This document shows positions 23,315 to 34,675 of a stretch of 64,000 nucleotides of DNA, piece after piece. Below the pieces are notes generated by a model. That model was not told where the DNA came from and did not search any database. It saw only the letters and a program-made list of their open reading frames with translations. This DNA comes from Annulohypoxylon bovei var. microspora (lineage: Eukaryota; Ascomycota; Sordariomycetes; Xylariales; Hypoxylaceae). Each line of letters begins with the position of its first letter. The first letter of the stretch is position 1. Position numbers and translations under genes: made by a program. Location: positions 1-64,000 of the forward strand of contig MU405249.1 of assembly GCA_022836615.1 (NCBI GenBank). Direction: 5' to 3'.

Positions 23315-24001
23315 GGCTTCTATTACAAGGACAAGCGAACGTCTATTTGGGGCAAAAAAAAAGGGAGAATTGGCAGCGATATGAGCTAGAGGGTCAAGGT
23401 ATACAGGAAAGAATTGGGTGAATCCCTTGAAGACCACAATGGACCTTTATATACAGTTGAGTCACCCATCTAAGCCTTATTTTAGGGGCCATTTTATCCC
23501 GGAATGCATCTGTTGCCTAGGGTTTGTGTCGCATCGAGCGTATAGTCGGGACTGATTGGACGCCTTCTGCTGCAAAGGACCGTTCTCGCATAAGTAAATG
23601 CAATTCCGCCCCCAAAGCTACGAGGGCACCGCCCCCTGCATGTTTATTCAAGATATCGCTATTGGACTAAAATTTAGAGACCTGAGGATGAAAATGACTC
23701 GGTGAAGAGGACTGATTTGTTTTCAGAGCCAGTCAAATCAGTTTGTACTACGAAAATCGCGGCAGAGAGGCTTTTTCGAACAAGTCGTACATAACATCTT
23801 CACCGCTACCACGACCTCATTATGTATCTGAATACCTACCTACATGAGACACCGGGGATGAATAACTGGTATTGATGCGACGAAGTATATTTATCATACT
23901 ACTTATACCACAGAGAACCCCTATATGTATTTGTCAAGCTCCGAAAACAAATACCAACTGCTTTCTCTCCCTTTTCTTCCAGAAGTTCAAAGCAACATCT
24001 C
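23315..24001. other. Gap between two minus-strand genes
   Basis: About 690 bp serving as the promoter side of the preceding gene and the 3' flank of the amidoligase gene. No further gene or repeat was seen. Confidence 0.5.
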
Positions 24002-25360
24002 CTACAGCTCAGGTAAAAATACTGAAATTCTTGAATCGGCTTCTTTATCTAGACGCTTCTGGTCGAAACTCCTGAATATGTTGCATATTTCGGGTTTGAT
24101 GCCCAGCTGGTTTAGAAGGTCTCGGACTGTTGAGTTCCTGTTGGAGACGCAAGTAGCGACATTCTTCATAAAACCTGCGAATTCTTGTGCCGACATATCA
24201 ACACACCGACGCATGATCGAAGCAGTGACTTCAATCCAGGCGGCGATCAAGGCTGGGTTCAGTGAGCCTTGCATATGCCGAAATTCTATCGTATTTAGCT
24301 GGCTCCGGCGAACCTTTCCCGTGAAGTCCGAGGCCGCCGGTAGGAGTTCCGTAATGGCGACGGAAGCCCTGCGCGACTTATTGACCTCGCCCACTAGCAT
24401 TACGAGGTCGTCCACAGTCTCCGCTCGCCAGATCCACTGAACCTTCGGCCTGTTCTGGTGAAGTGACTCTCGGACTTCAATTGGGACGTTTTGCTCCATG
24501 TCGTGGCTCCAATCTCCGTTGCCGAGGCTGTCGACCCAGCTCGGGAGCTTGGAAGTGTTACCAGCTGCCATGTTCGTCCCCTGTTGCAATAGCGCAGCAT
24601 ATTTTCTCGCATCCTGTCTCCAGGTAGCGTGTAAGTCCATCAACGTCTCTTCTATTACCCACATGAGGGTAAGGACTCGCTTGACAGTTAGCAGGTTATA
24701 CTGCTTCCCGCTGATTCCCCAGTGGACATGGACACTACAGCGACTAGAACCATGTATCGAGTCTCTACCTGCGTTGATGCTGACGGGGTAGTTTGCTCGC
24801 AGCATTCTGCAGACAGCTTCCAGCTCCGACCTCATGGACTCGAAATCGTGGTATTGGTATACCTTGCTGACAAACTCAAAACCGAGCCAGAAGTGTCCCT
24901 CTTCAGTTTCGGGTCTCACCGCCATGCGTTTCCCGTTCTTTGGGTCTGTCCAAATCATCGTTTCTTCGGGCACGATACTGTTTTGTGTGTAGGAGCTATA
25001 GCAGAACTTATCGAAGTTCCCTAGTCTCGCGTCTTGTTGGTCAAGTTGAGGTGCGTCGTCGTCTTTTGGATGGCCTTTCTCTCGGTAGACTGTCGTTATT
25101 CCAGCGTCGGTCAGCTTATCTGCGATCTCGGCCCCGAAATGGTGCAATCTCTTCAGATGAATTTCATGATCATCATAACTATTATCGACCGAGTCGTAGG
25201 CCTCTTGAGGGGTCTGTTGAAAAGGTCGACTGGTTTCTCGATGCTTAGAGTTTAGGGGTACGGTGTTGGAGTCGCTAAGATACACTAGGAATTCAAGCTC
25301 GAAACCGAATGTTCCTATATCAGAAAACCCAACTCTGCTTGAGACGTCCATGGCAAGCAT
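24002..25360 (-). CDS. Putative amidoligase (Amidoligase_2 family)
   Basis: One intronless frame of 452 residues. Three conserved stretches fit the amidoligase enzymes of the glutamine-synthetase/GCS fold: GFELEFLV (19-26), SVHVHWGIS (about 207-215) and NTIEFRHMQGSLN (about 353-365). They supply the acidic and histidine metal/ATP ligands expected near these positions. Family members are predicted to use ATP to join a carboxylate to an amine, forming amide or isopeptide bonds on peptides or small molecules; the fungal members are not characterised to my knowledge. No targeting signal is visible. The start has two nearby ATGs (MLAMD); the first is used. A free-standing class I amidotransferase gene lies ~8 kb away, but three intergenic spaces and unrelated genes intervene. 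Family call moderately sure, substrate unknown. Confidence 0.75.
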   Translation of the reverse strand: MLAMDVSSRVGFSDIGTFGFELEFLVYLSDSNTVPLNSKHRETSRPFQQTPQEAYDSVDNSYDDHEIHLKRLHHFGAEIADKLTDAGITTVYREKGHPKDDDAPQLDQQDARLGNFDKFCYSSYTQNSIVPEETMIWTDPKNGKRMAVRPETEEGHFWLGFEFVSKVYQYHDFESMRSELEAVCRMLRANYPVSINAGRDSIHGSSRCSVHVHWGISGKQYNLLTVKRVLTLMWVIEETLMDLHATWRQDARKYAALLQQGTNMAAGNTSKLPSWVDSLGNGDWSHDMEQNVPIEVRESLHQNRPKVQWIWRAETVDDLVMLVGEVNKSRRASVAITELLPAASDFTGKVRRSQLNTIEFRHMQGSLNPALIAAWIEVTASIMRRCVDMSAQEFAGFMKNVATCVSNRNSTVRDLLNQLGIKPEICNIFRSFDQKRLDKEADSRISVFLPEL

Positions 25361-27537
25361 TAGAAGTCAATGAGCTAAAAGATTGCTTTCTTTCTGAGGA
25401 GTCTGAGCCTTACAACTTCCTACAGTTTACCATCCTTCCTAAAGAATATATATCCCCTATAACTCATGGCTGGAGGACCCAACTTCCAAAACTTGTTCCT
25501 CGCTACTGTTCTACTCACTGTCAGTGAACACATACAAGGCAGCAAATGACGATTGCCTCCGGCTAATACCAACCCGACGCTAGCAGTATTACAATATTTA
25601 AGGTGTGATCTGTATGAACACCCTAGCTCTCGCAATGAAACCGGCGACATTCACCATGCAGCATATAGGACATCAGCACTAAGTTAGCTTCCGATTTGTT
25701 ATCACCATGAGAATAGCCTGACTTACCTCGTGATATTGGGTAGGTTTTTCTATAGCTCTGCCATGCAAGCTACCTAGTGTGATTCCTCGAGCCGGTGAGC
25801 CATCACAACTACTACTACCACCGCCACCAACAGTAAAACCTTTACCTACCACGTACCACCACGATGTAAATCTCGGCCTGTCACACAACATTGTCATCAT
25901 TCAGGCTCCTATATCAATATTTATGACCTGTAACGTTGTCTTTTAGACTATTACTCAACGGTGAAAATCGCCGTTTTACTCACGAATCGGGCTCTAGGGC
26001 CTCGTATTTAGGACGTAATATAATATATTCCGAGATTAAATGCCGTTCTCACTCGCTGGCTAACCCGTACGGGCCGAGCTCTTCGTCCCGAAATCCGGTA
26101 GCCAACGAAATCGATGGTAGCTCAGCTCCCGCGACGGTAGTAGTCTACTACTCGGGCCGTAATTAACTCGGATCCCACCGTGACCGGTTTCACAAGTTCC
26201 ATTTATCGCGCCGCGCACATACATAGGCATATATGCGTCATCCCGCAGTCAATACCAAATCTACAAAATGCCCGTACCCGATGCAGATCGCCTTTGTTCG
26301 CCGGGCGCGTTGTTACGCACTGTCATGTGGGGCCGGTCGTCTTCGGAAGCAATTCCCGGCGTAGGATTGTATTATCCCGGCCCCCAGTTACACAACGGCT
26401 ATATGAGAGGGAACGATGGCTCATGAGAGGAAATAGTTCCCGAATCGCTACCTAACATTGCTTAACTACCTAGCATCGTATTGCCACATAGTTGGAGTAT
26501 GAAGCAAATATGATCCCTTAAGAACTAGGTAGGTAGGTAGATTTCCTAGGCCAGTCACGATCATGACCCTATGTTCATGCCCTGTCCTTTAGCCGTGACA
26601 ATGGCGTTGTACTACATGATTGCTGCTGTACGACTAGGAAATAAGCACAGTAGTTATTATACCACCTAGGTAGCTTCAAGAAGTAGTCTCCGAGATTACT
26701 TGCGTCGTTATCACTCTTTAGATTAGTGTCATTGGTAGCATCCTAGCATCTAAGAGAGCTCTAAGCATGTCGCTAATGATGACAAAGTTCCTATGGCGTA
26801 ACTAAGAGTATAGCATTGTATCAGTGTAGGTTGACAAATGTATTACCCACTACGCCACTTACTGCGGTGCGCCTTCACTTGCATATCCCCCCTACCAGTT
26901 AATTTGTCCACGGGTAGATTCGATCATTCATGGCAGTAATTCGCGATATACTGAGTATTAATCTATGTATTACTTAAGTAGGCATTTGGTGTATGAACGG
27001 CTTCAAAGATAGTTGACGGATAGGATTAAGTTTTTACTGCGACTCTATAGGACATATTAACCAAGGATGTGTACAATCCAGAAAAATAAGCGTCGTATTC
27101 GTTAGAAAATTTAGACCTTTACGAAGTTTAAGAGGGTTATAGAGATTCCGATGCCTTTGAAAGACCAGGTATAAAATCAAGAAATGGCCAAATCAAATCG
27201 TAAACATTGTTGGCCAAGTTTGATTCAAACCAACAAATACGACGGCGATCATTTAGTTATATCGAGCCTGTGAATATGTTGGCGTCACTCGCATCGAGCT
27301 TTACCAAATCCCACCCTCAAACAATATCTCCTTTTCCTCATCTGATGCAATAATGCGACCTTAGTCAAATTCCACCAAGCTCGCCAACAATATGATGGAA
27401 CGTGATAATTCTCTCTATTGTAGCATCTCCCAGACTCCGGAACAGATGCAAGATCCAATTCCCCAACTCACTATACCAGAATACCTACTTCTATTTTCCT
27501 CTCCCTTCTCACCCCCCCTCCACCCCCCCTTAACCCT
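25361..27537. other. 2.2 kb gap with no recognisable gene
   Basis: It contains the upstream region of the amidoligase gene, a GGTAGGTAGGTAG word near 26528 and a near copy of the TACCTAGGTA palindrome at 26664-26672. Open frames at 25936-26166 and 26180-26455 are short and show no motif. Confidence 0.5.
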
Positions 27538-28721
27538 CTACGCGCCAAAAGCCTTGTCGTAATCGACCATAGTAAACCGATACTTGACGTCAGTCTTCTT
27601 CAGCCTCTGCATGGTCTTACCCAAGTTCTCCGCGGTGAGCGGCACGGTCTCGACCCAGGACTTGATGCCCTTATCGGCAGCCAGCTGGAACATCTCCAGC
27701 ATCTCGCGCCGGGAGCCGAGGTGCGAGGCACCGACGAGACAGCCGTTGGCGAGCAGGTCCTGGGGCTTGATGTTGAGGTCTGCGTCCTCGGGCAGGCCGA
27801 CGCTGACCCAGCGGCCGTGGACGTCGAGCAGGTTGAGGTAGCCGCTGAGGTCGAAGCCCTCGCCGAAGTTGTTGGCCGTGCTGATGATCAGGTCGAAGGT
27901 CATCGCCTGCGCCCGGTTCCAGTCCTTGTCGGCCGTCGCCAGGAACCCGTCCGCGCCCATCGCCTTCGCGTCCGCCTCCTTGCTGTGCGACCGCGAGATC
28001 ACCCACGTCTCCGCCCCCAGCGCCTTCGCGAACAGCACCGCGAAGTGCCCTAGCCCGCCGAGCCCCACTACCGCGACTTTCTTGCCCGGCCCCGCACCGT
28101 TCCGCACTAGCGGGCTGTAGCTTGTGATGCCGGCGCAGAGCATGGGTGCTGCGAGGTGGCTGGGTATCGCGTCTGGGATGGGAAAGACCCTTCGATCGAT
28201 GTTAGTAACTGCGGTGTAGTTGTATAGGTAGGTACATATGTATGCATGTATCTACTTGAGTATGTATTCAAGCATTCGAGTACATACCAATGCTCATGTG
28301 TCCTCACGTGCGAGGAATAACCGCCCTGGGTAACGATCCCGGTATCCGGCCAGACGGCGCCGTACGTGTCGACCTGCTGGGTGCAGTACGTCTCGTTATC
28401 GTTCTTGCACTGGCGGCACTCCAAGCACGACCACGACTGGGCGCCGACGCCGACACGCTCGCCCTCCTTGATGAGGGTGACCTTGGGGCCGACCCTTATG
28501 GCCTTGCCGACGATCTCGTGGCCGACGGTGAGCGGGAACTTCTGGTCGCCCCAGCCGCCGCTGATGGTGTGGATGTCGCTGGCGCACACGCCGCAGCACT
28601 CGATCTTGACCTCGACGTCGTGGTCGCCGAACGGCTTCGTGTCGAACTTGTTCTTCTTGAACGTCGTCCAGGTCGCGGGCGACTCGACCTGGAAGCCTTC
28701 GTACTGGTCGTGTTTGGACAT
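27538..28721 (-). CDS. Zinc-dependent NADP(H) alcohol dehydrogenase, ADH6/cinnamyl-alcohol type
   Basis: Two exons, 28721-28288 and 28189-27538, with a 98-bp intron (donor GTATGT, split Trp codon), give 361 residues. Catalytic zinc ligands are seen as Cys46 (GVCASD) and His68-Glu69 (GHE). Structural zinc is bound by Cys99, Cys102, Cys105 and Cys113. The Rossmann GLGGLG lies at 187-192, and the SRSHSK that follows suits NADP(H). This is the medium-chain ADH class that reduces branched or aromatic aldehydes to alcohols (yeast ADH6/ADH7 group). Cytosolic by lack of signals. The acceptor (GAAG) is weaker than usual but the reading frame and family alignment support it. The gene is GC-rich, as are several others in the window. 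Confidence 0.92.
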
Positions 28722-29314
28722 TTTTGTGATTGATATTACTAGGTCAAAATCGAGTTTGCTACACTTGTACAAAACTGTATGAATTGTATCTAGGAGGGGT
28801 TATGTATGAGGGGTGGCATATATAAGGTGGTGGTGGTAGATATGTATGATGAAAGCACTTTGACCTCCCCCACCTTCTTTATTCCCCCTGCACTCCAGAA
28901 TCAACGAAGCAGCAGCACGCCTCAACTTCGCGGTTCGCGAATGAGAGACCGAAGCTAATGCTGGAACCCGCCCGTTTCCTGTACCGGGTGGTTAATCCGG
29001 TAGACGTGCCGAATCTCCCACCACTTAAGTCCCGAGGATAAGAAGTGCCCCTCAACCCGATATCGTCAGGGCGGTATTTCATCCTACCGAGACAATGTTG
29101 ATGGTGGGTTAAAAGCTACCAGTTTTCGTGTCAGTTGTTGAGAAATAACTAAAAAATATGGGGTTGGTAGGTAGGTAGCTTTGTGATGTAATTGTTCATG
29201 GTGATTATTGTAGGTACAATGGTTAGGTAGGATAGAACAGCTTTGCAGCCTCAATGGCAACTTGCTCCAAATCCAATGAACTCAAAATCAAGCTGATGAC
29301 AGTACTTCGATCCT
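28722..29314. other. Upstream region of the ADH gene
   Basis: About 590 bp, also the 3' flank of the DUF7704-type gene. A GGTAGGTAGGTAG word occurs near 29164. No gene or other structure was recognised. Confidence 0.5.
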
Positions 29315-29782
29315 TCAAGCCGCTTTCTTACCCTTGCCCTCCCCCGACGTCCCCAGCCCAACCCCAGCCAAAAACGCCATCCTCATCGTCGCGCCCAGGT
29401 AGACAAACGGCACATTCCCGTAATCGATAGCATTCCACCGCGTCACATCCCAGTACATCCACGAGCCGTGGCTGCTTATCGAGTACAAGTGGCCGAAGTC
29501 CGCCACCAGCAGTCCGAACAGCACCGTCCTCCAGACCCGCATGTCGCCCGTAGACCGCAGCACCAAGGCCTCGTTGAGCGCGAATAATAGGTAGAGGTTG
29601 GCGAGCTGGGACATGACGATGGACGTGCCGAACGACATCGGCGGCGCGCCGTGCGATGTCATCGCGAGGTACTCGTCCTGGCGGAAGTGCGCGTAGAACG
29701 CGCCCACGAGCGCGGATATGGGCTCGATGATCAGGAAGAAGGCCCGGTAAGTGAGCGGGAGGACGGTCTGGCGTGGTGCCAT
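29315..29782 (-). CDS. Small integral membrane protein, DUF7704-type
   Basis: An intronless frame of 155 residues from the ATG at 29782 (MAPRQTVLPL). It has about four hydrophobic helices: FFLIIEPISALVGAFYA, a central SQLANLYLLFALNEALVL, TVLFGLLVADFGHLYSI, and FVYLGATMRMAFLAGVG near the end, then a short basic tail (GKGKKAA). The helix order and the EPISALVGA start fit a fungal family I know as DUF7704. Function is unknown; it should sit in an internal or plasma membrane. The frame is open further upstream but that extension lacks conservation-like features and has the look of a leader. Confidence 0.75.
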   Translation of the reverse strand: MAPRQTVLPLTYRAFFLIIEPISALVGAFYAHFRQDEYLAMTSHGAPPMSFGTSIVMSQLANLYLLFALNEALVLRSTGDMRVWRTVLFGLLVADFGHLYSISSHGSWMYWDVTRWNAIDYGNVPFVYLGATMRMAFLAGVGLGTSGEGKGKKAA

Positions 29783-31230
29783 GCTGCTCGCTTCGGTAGT
29801 AATGGGTTTAAAACTTTCGTTATGTTCGTAGTTGACCGCTTGATATAATGGGAGATGGTGGGATTTGTTGCATGCATGCCTATAATTTCGTGGCATCCAT
29901 GGGTTGGAAAGGGGAGGGTCTTCAATTGACCAATTGAAATTCCCAGAAAGCTCCAAAAACAGCGGTTTGGAATAACCTTCTTCCCTTAAACCTCTTCAGA
30001 CCCCTTCTTAGGAATAATGTCTAACAATTTGCTTTTTATTACAACTCGCCTTGAAATTTATACGATTAATTATTGTTCATACGTTTTTGATTGAAAGCTT
30101 GATGTAATGAGTAATATCATGCTGAGGTTCTTGGTTAAATCCTCTTCATACACAGCTCTAAAAATCGACACCGGAATGTATTCTCATATCTTTTCTAGTG
30201 ATTATAGTGAGAAAGTAAGAAAAGAGAAGAGAAGAAAAAGGGGTAGAAATGCGGCAAGCAGTACTCAATCAAAGACTAACACTACTTCCATTCTCAGATG
30301 GCTCAACTAGAGGAAGGAATACCTCTGCAACTAAAACTAGACGTGCGGCCGTCAAATCTCAAAGGACTCTAATACAAGGTTATATTGAGACATAATCAGG
30401 TTTGGGTCATAATTTTGTAGTTTTTCCTAGCATAGCATGGCCTTTCGCTGAAGTGAATGAAGACGGGCTTTGGTACCTCGTGTAGAGCACTAGGACATAA
30501 TCGCACTTTGCCACTAATAAAGGTATGGATGTCTCTATTTCTGAGTTTCGTGGATGATATGGCGGCTTCCTAGGCGATCCTATTGTGTATTTGAACAGGT
30601 TTTTAGTAAAACTGCAACTTTCAGCACGACTAGAAGGCGGTACTCCGTTCCTATGACCTTCACTAATTGGTTGGCTATGTCCGTGACGTCGGTAACTCTT
30701 CACACAAGTACCTTGTAGTAAGATACGGGGTAAGACAGGCGGTGCTCCTACTTTACCGTCTCTAGGCACTTGACAGTACGGCAGAACTCATCCTGCTAGT
30801 GGGCCCCATGTAAGAAGATCGAAGATAATAGTTACGCCTAAAACTACTGACATAAGCTCTAGTGCCGGTGTGGCGATGAAGCTAATGGATAATGACGTTC
30901 AGCTGATGGCCCGGGGAATCCTGAGGGCTAAGTCTTCGTTAGTGGATTCCTGTCAGAAAACAGTCCGACGGCATTCTAGAACTCGTCCAACACACGTCAA
31001 AGGTACGCCGCCACTGTTGAGAAGGCAATCTTATGTGATTGTCGAGATAGGCTTTTACGCCTAGATATGTAGCCTCGCCTTTACGGGGGCCATGGTCATC
31101 CATGTGTATATACAGATTAATTTTAGAACATCAAATTTGTGATCCCTAACTCCCAACTCCGATCTACCTTGCCTGGTACATAATATGATAGACCGTATTT
31201 TTTTCCAATTCCGTCACTCGTACGAGAAAA
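29783..31230. other. 1.4 kb gap with no recognisable gene
   Basis: Promoter side of the DUF7704-type gene and 3' flank of the Cys-rich membrane protein gene. A 120-codon open frame on the minus strand (30407-30769) shows no motif and is not supported. Confidence 0.5.
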
Positions 31231-32190
31231 TCATCGCCGGTCGTTTGTTGCTGGCGATGAAGCGAGCTCCGCTATTACGGGGCGTTCCGTCTCCCGGCCC
31301 TCGAGCTCCATGGCTGCAGGGGCTAGTAACGGGGCGTACGATTGATGCTTTTTGTCAGGCGCCACCGCGGTCCATCCGCTCAGTTCGGAGGTATTCGAGA
31401 TGTGCCTACTATCCCCGTTCCATGAATCTGACAGCGGTGGTGAGTGTTGTGGGTAGCGATACTGATTCTGGGTAGGAGAGTAGGGCGCCAATCCAGCATT
31501 CGAGAACCCAGGACTTGGCTCGCCTGACCGATAGCCGTCCTGGAAAGGTGACATATGGGGAGAGTATGCTATTTCCTAGTTAGCCTGATGTATGAAGATG
31601 TTGTGGGCGATGAAGGTAAACTTACGTCCTGGACCTCCATATTGACTGGCCGTTGCGTCGCCTTCCTTCCCTTGTTTCTTCCGCTTTGCCAGCCAACCAC
31701 ATCTATACGCTAGAATGGCGAGAACGATTGCGACGAGCGCTGCGCATCCGAGAGCGATTCCCAGTATTGCACCTAGAGAAAGAGTATATCCGGAGGAACC
31801 TGAAGAGCCTGATGATGGTGTTGATGTGGTAAGAAAGACTTGCGCATTGCCGGCATTGTCACTCAGTGTCGCTGGTAGTAGCTTTGCCGTTGGGCATCCA
31901 TTGCTAGAGCACGGATTGGTGCTGCAACATCCAAGGAATGGTTGGGAACTTTGGCAAGTATACCAGGTGCTATCGTTGTGAGGAGGAGCGCAGTTCTGTG
32001 GTGATATACTGTTGTAGTGATCTGATGAGAAGCTCGCCGCCGAGAGGGAATTCTGAGGGCATTTTCCACTCCCATCTGCACACGGGTCGACGGTGCAACA
32101 GCCAATGAAACGGATCGTTGCCTTGTCGCAGACGTAGAACTTGCCCTTGGATGGGCACGATAGCCCGAGATCGTCACGAGTAATTGACAT
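31231..32190 (-). CDS. Cys-rich single-pass membrane protein with duplicated FxGCC module
   Basis: Two exons, 32190-31626 and 31568-31231, with a 57-bp intron (GTAAGT...AATAG), give 300 residues. The N-terminal half carries two copies of a cysteine module: FIGCCTVDPC near 28-37 and FLGCCSTNPC near 85-94, each preceded by a Tyr-x-Cys and followed by another Cys-Pro. A Ser/Gly linker leads to one transmembrane helix at about 138-162, then basic residues (AKRKKQGK), so the N-terminus should face outside and the C-terminus the cytosol. The tail is Pro/Ser/Tyr-rich. There is no classical signal peptide, fitting a type III topology. This general shape is common in fungal surface or wall-sensor-like proteins, but I do not recognise the family and assign no function. 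Confidence 0.75.
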
Positions 32191-33714
32191 CGCGAGGATA
32201 GATTATGGATTAGTTGTTAGATTAAGAATTACATGTACAATAACTTCACAGATGATAGTAAAAGTTAATAAGGGAGTGAAAGAAGTATCCCTCGCGGGGT
32301 CGTTGCAGCAGCAACCAACAGCCTTTAAGGTCCCAAGAAGCATTTCATCACTTTCGGGCTTGGCCAAGAGATACGTAGATCCAATCCGTTGCTGGCAAAC
32401 AAGACCGACGAAGGATTAGCGTAGCCTTCAGAATCCATGTGGGCATGGAGCGATCAGACCGTACACGGGACCAACATAATAGAGCCTCCACTAGCTGCCG
32501 TGGCAGTGATTCCGATCAGAATAAGCAAACGTTGGGTTGGTTTGTTCATCGAGTGATGCATCGATATCCTAATTTAGAAATATCACTTGCGTCTAATTGG
32601 TCGAAAGTCCGCCAGCTGCGGAGGCGCAGTCTCTGTTATGTTAAAATAATTGGGTTTAACCAAAAGGCTGGGTCAAGTCCGAGACTGATCTCTACACTAC
32701 ATATACTACTCCATATATGTAAGCCGTCTTGCAGCTAAACTTGCACTCCCTTGCCGACTGAGACTAGACCAGTTCGTTCGAAGGCAATATGATATAAAGC
32801 CTCATGAAGCCTCGTAAAGCCATCGCCGATTACCTTGAATTGCTTGAACCTGCAAGAAAATAAGCACGAATCGATTACGAATTAAAACTCCAACTGGGCA
32901 GCTAGGATGAAAACTAGAGACTTAAGGTAAAGGCTTGAAATTGAGACACGGAATTTCGACGAGGCTCTGGTTTAAGCGAGCTCGGTCTTGTATTTGACCC
33001 CCATCAACCCATCCAATATGCATGGAACGTTTCCATGAATGCATCCATTACCGCAGATCCTTATTACACGAGAAGCAGCTGAGGCGGTAGGAGAATTGCA
33101 AGGCTGGCAGCCTCTGAGATGTCAAGTCCTGAAAGATTACGTACTTGGTATGGAGGTTTCTATTGGTGGGAATCCTTCAAAGATGAGGTAATCTATAAGA
33201 CTACCTGAACAAGATGGGTAATGGGCATGAGGACAATTGAGGTGCTATCAATTGCTATTTAGAAAGCATAAAATTCCCGTTGAAAACATGTTCTACATAC
33301 ATGTAGTACATGTGAAGCGATGTAAGGAGAGTTAATTGGGTGATATATCATGTTGGGAGTAAATTGAAGTGAACAAGGAGAGGAGATGGAGTTAGGGATC
33401 AGCCTGACAAACAAAGATATGTAGGTACCTAGGTACTTATATTTTCTCTAGCCATCCTTAGCCACATATCCACACAGCCACATAGCGCCCTAGTCGAGTC
33501 AAGCCTCAGCTAGTTCCGATTTTGAGAAATCGCTTGTTCTAAGCCCTGGGTGGCCCGAGCTTAGACCGCCCACAACCAAATCAATTTTCTCCAATTTTCA
33601 CTTCTAACTTATGAAATTCCGCGACTTCAATTTTAACCAACCTTAAACAATATTTTTCGTCACCCACTCTTTTGCGACTTTGTTCCCCTTCCACCGACAA
33701 CAAAAGCCGCCATC
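32191..33714. other. 1.5 kb divergent intergenic region, includes the eS7 promoter
   Basis: It separates the minus-strand membrane protein gene from the plus-strand eS7 gene. An exact GTACCTAGGTAC palindrome lies at 33425-33436, about 280 bp before the eS7 start. The last ~60 bp are pyrimidine-rich and lead into GCCGCCATCATGAG around the start codon, as usual for a highly expressed gene. Confidence 0.5.
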
Positions 33715-34675
33715 ATGAGTGCCTCACTTAACAAGATCGCGCCTAACAGCTCCTCGCGCCAGAACCCTTCCGAGCTGGAGACCAACATCGCTGGTGCTCT
33801 TTACGACCTCGAGACGAACACTGCCGACCTCAAGGCTGCTCTCCGACCCCTACAGTTCGTCTCTGCCCGAGAGGTATGAAGCAAATGAATCAATCCCATT
33901 CCGATTGTATACCTGGGACCGCTTTCCAAGTGACCCTATTCCTCGATCGCGATCGTGCAATTCTTTGCTACAAACGACTTGTCTACGGTTGTCGCAAATC
34001 GTAAATGAGTTCGATATAAATGGCATAGGAATATTAATAGCAATATCAATATCAGTGGAATAGGACGGGAAGCGGTCCAAGGATCACAATATTTAATGTG
34101 TCCTGGAGCTCGCCGGCTAACTTTTGGGTCTTGATTAGATCGAAGTTGGCCACGGCAAGAAGGCAATTGTCATCTTTGTCCCCGTTCCTTCTCTACAGGG
34201 CTTCCACCGAGTCCAGCAGCGGTAAGTTATATACCATACTATCATCATCACCAATCACCTATCAACTATCACCTAGGAATAATCACTAATAGTGTATCAT
34301 TTTAATAGACTCACCCGTGAGCTTGAGAAGAAGTTCTCCGACCGTCACGTCTTGATCCTAGCCTCGCGCCGTATCCTTCCCCGACCCAAGCGTTCTGCTC
34401 GCTCGCGCAACACCCTCAAGCAGAAGCGCCCCCGTTCGCGAACTCTGACTGCTGTTCACGATGCCATCCTGAGCGACCTCGTCTTCCCCGTCGAGATCGT
34501 TGGCAAGCGTCTGCGAACCAAGGAGGACAACAGCAAGCTCCTCAAGGTCATCCTCGACGAGAAGGAGCGTGGTGGCGTCGACTACCGACTGGACACCTAC
34601 TCCGAGGTCTACCGCCGTCTGACGGGCCGAACCGTTACCTTCGAGTTCCCTCAGGCTGGTGCCGCTGAGTACTAG
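33715..34675 (+). CDS. rps7: 40S ribosomal protein eS7 (S7)
   Basis: Three exons, 33715-33873, 34139-34221 and 34309-34675, give 202 residues, the normal length of the protein. Recognisable segments are GKKAIVIFVPVPSL, FHRVQQRLTRELEKKFS, ASRRILPRP and the C-terminal YRLTGRTVTFEFP-like end (RRLTGRTVTFEFP). It is a structural protein of the small ribosomal subunit, needed for 18S rRNA maturation. Intron 1 is 265 bp (GTATGA...TTAG), long for this genome, and holds an extended inverted repeat described separately. Intron 2 is 87 bp (GTAAGT...AATAG). Codon use is strongly biased to C-ending codons, as expected of a highly expressed gene. It converges on the dynactin p62 gene with 253 bp between stops. 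Confidence 0.97.
33904..34090 (+). other. Long-range hairpin inside intron 1 of the eS7 gene
   Basis: Positions 33912-33927 pair with 34067-34082 over 16 positions with one mismatch and one G-U pair. Inside it, 33935-33942 (CCTATTCC) pairs perfectly with 34057-34064 (GGAATAGG). Outside it, ATTGT (33904-33908) pairs with ACAAT (34086-34090). The three helices are nested in order, forming one long stem over most of the intron. No box C/D pair was found, and an H/ACA layout was not convincing. It could be an intronic RNA, a splicing control element, or a device that brings the splice sites together. Confidence 0.55.

Noticed and set aside
33874..34138. A standard box C/D snoRNA in eS7 intron 1
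   Set aside because: No convincing C box with a matching CTGA D box was found around the hairpin; an H/ACA form was also not clear.
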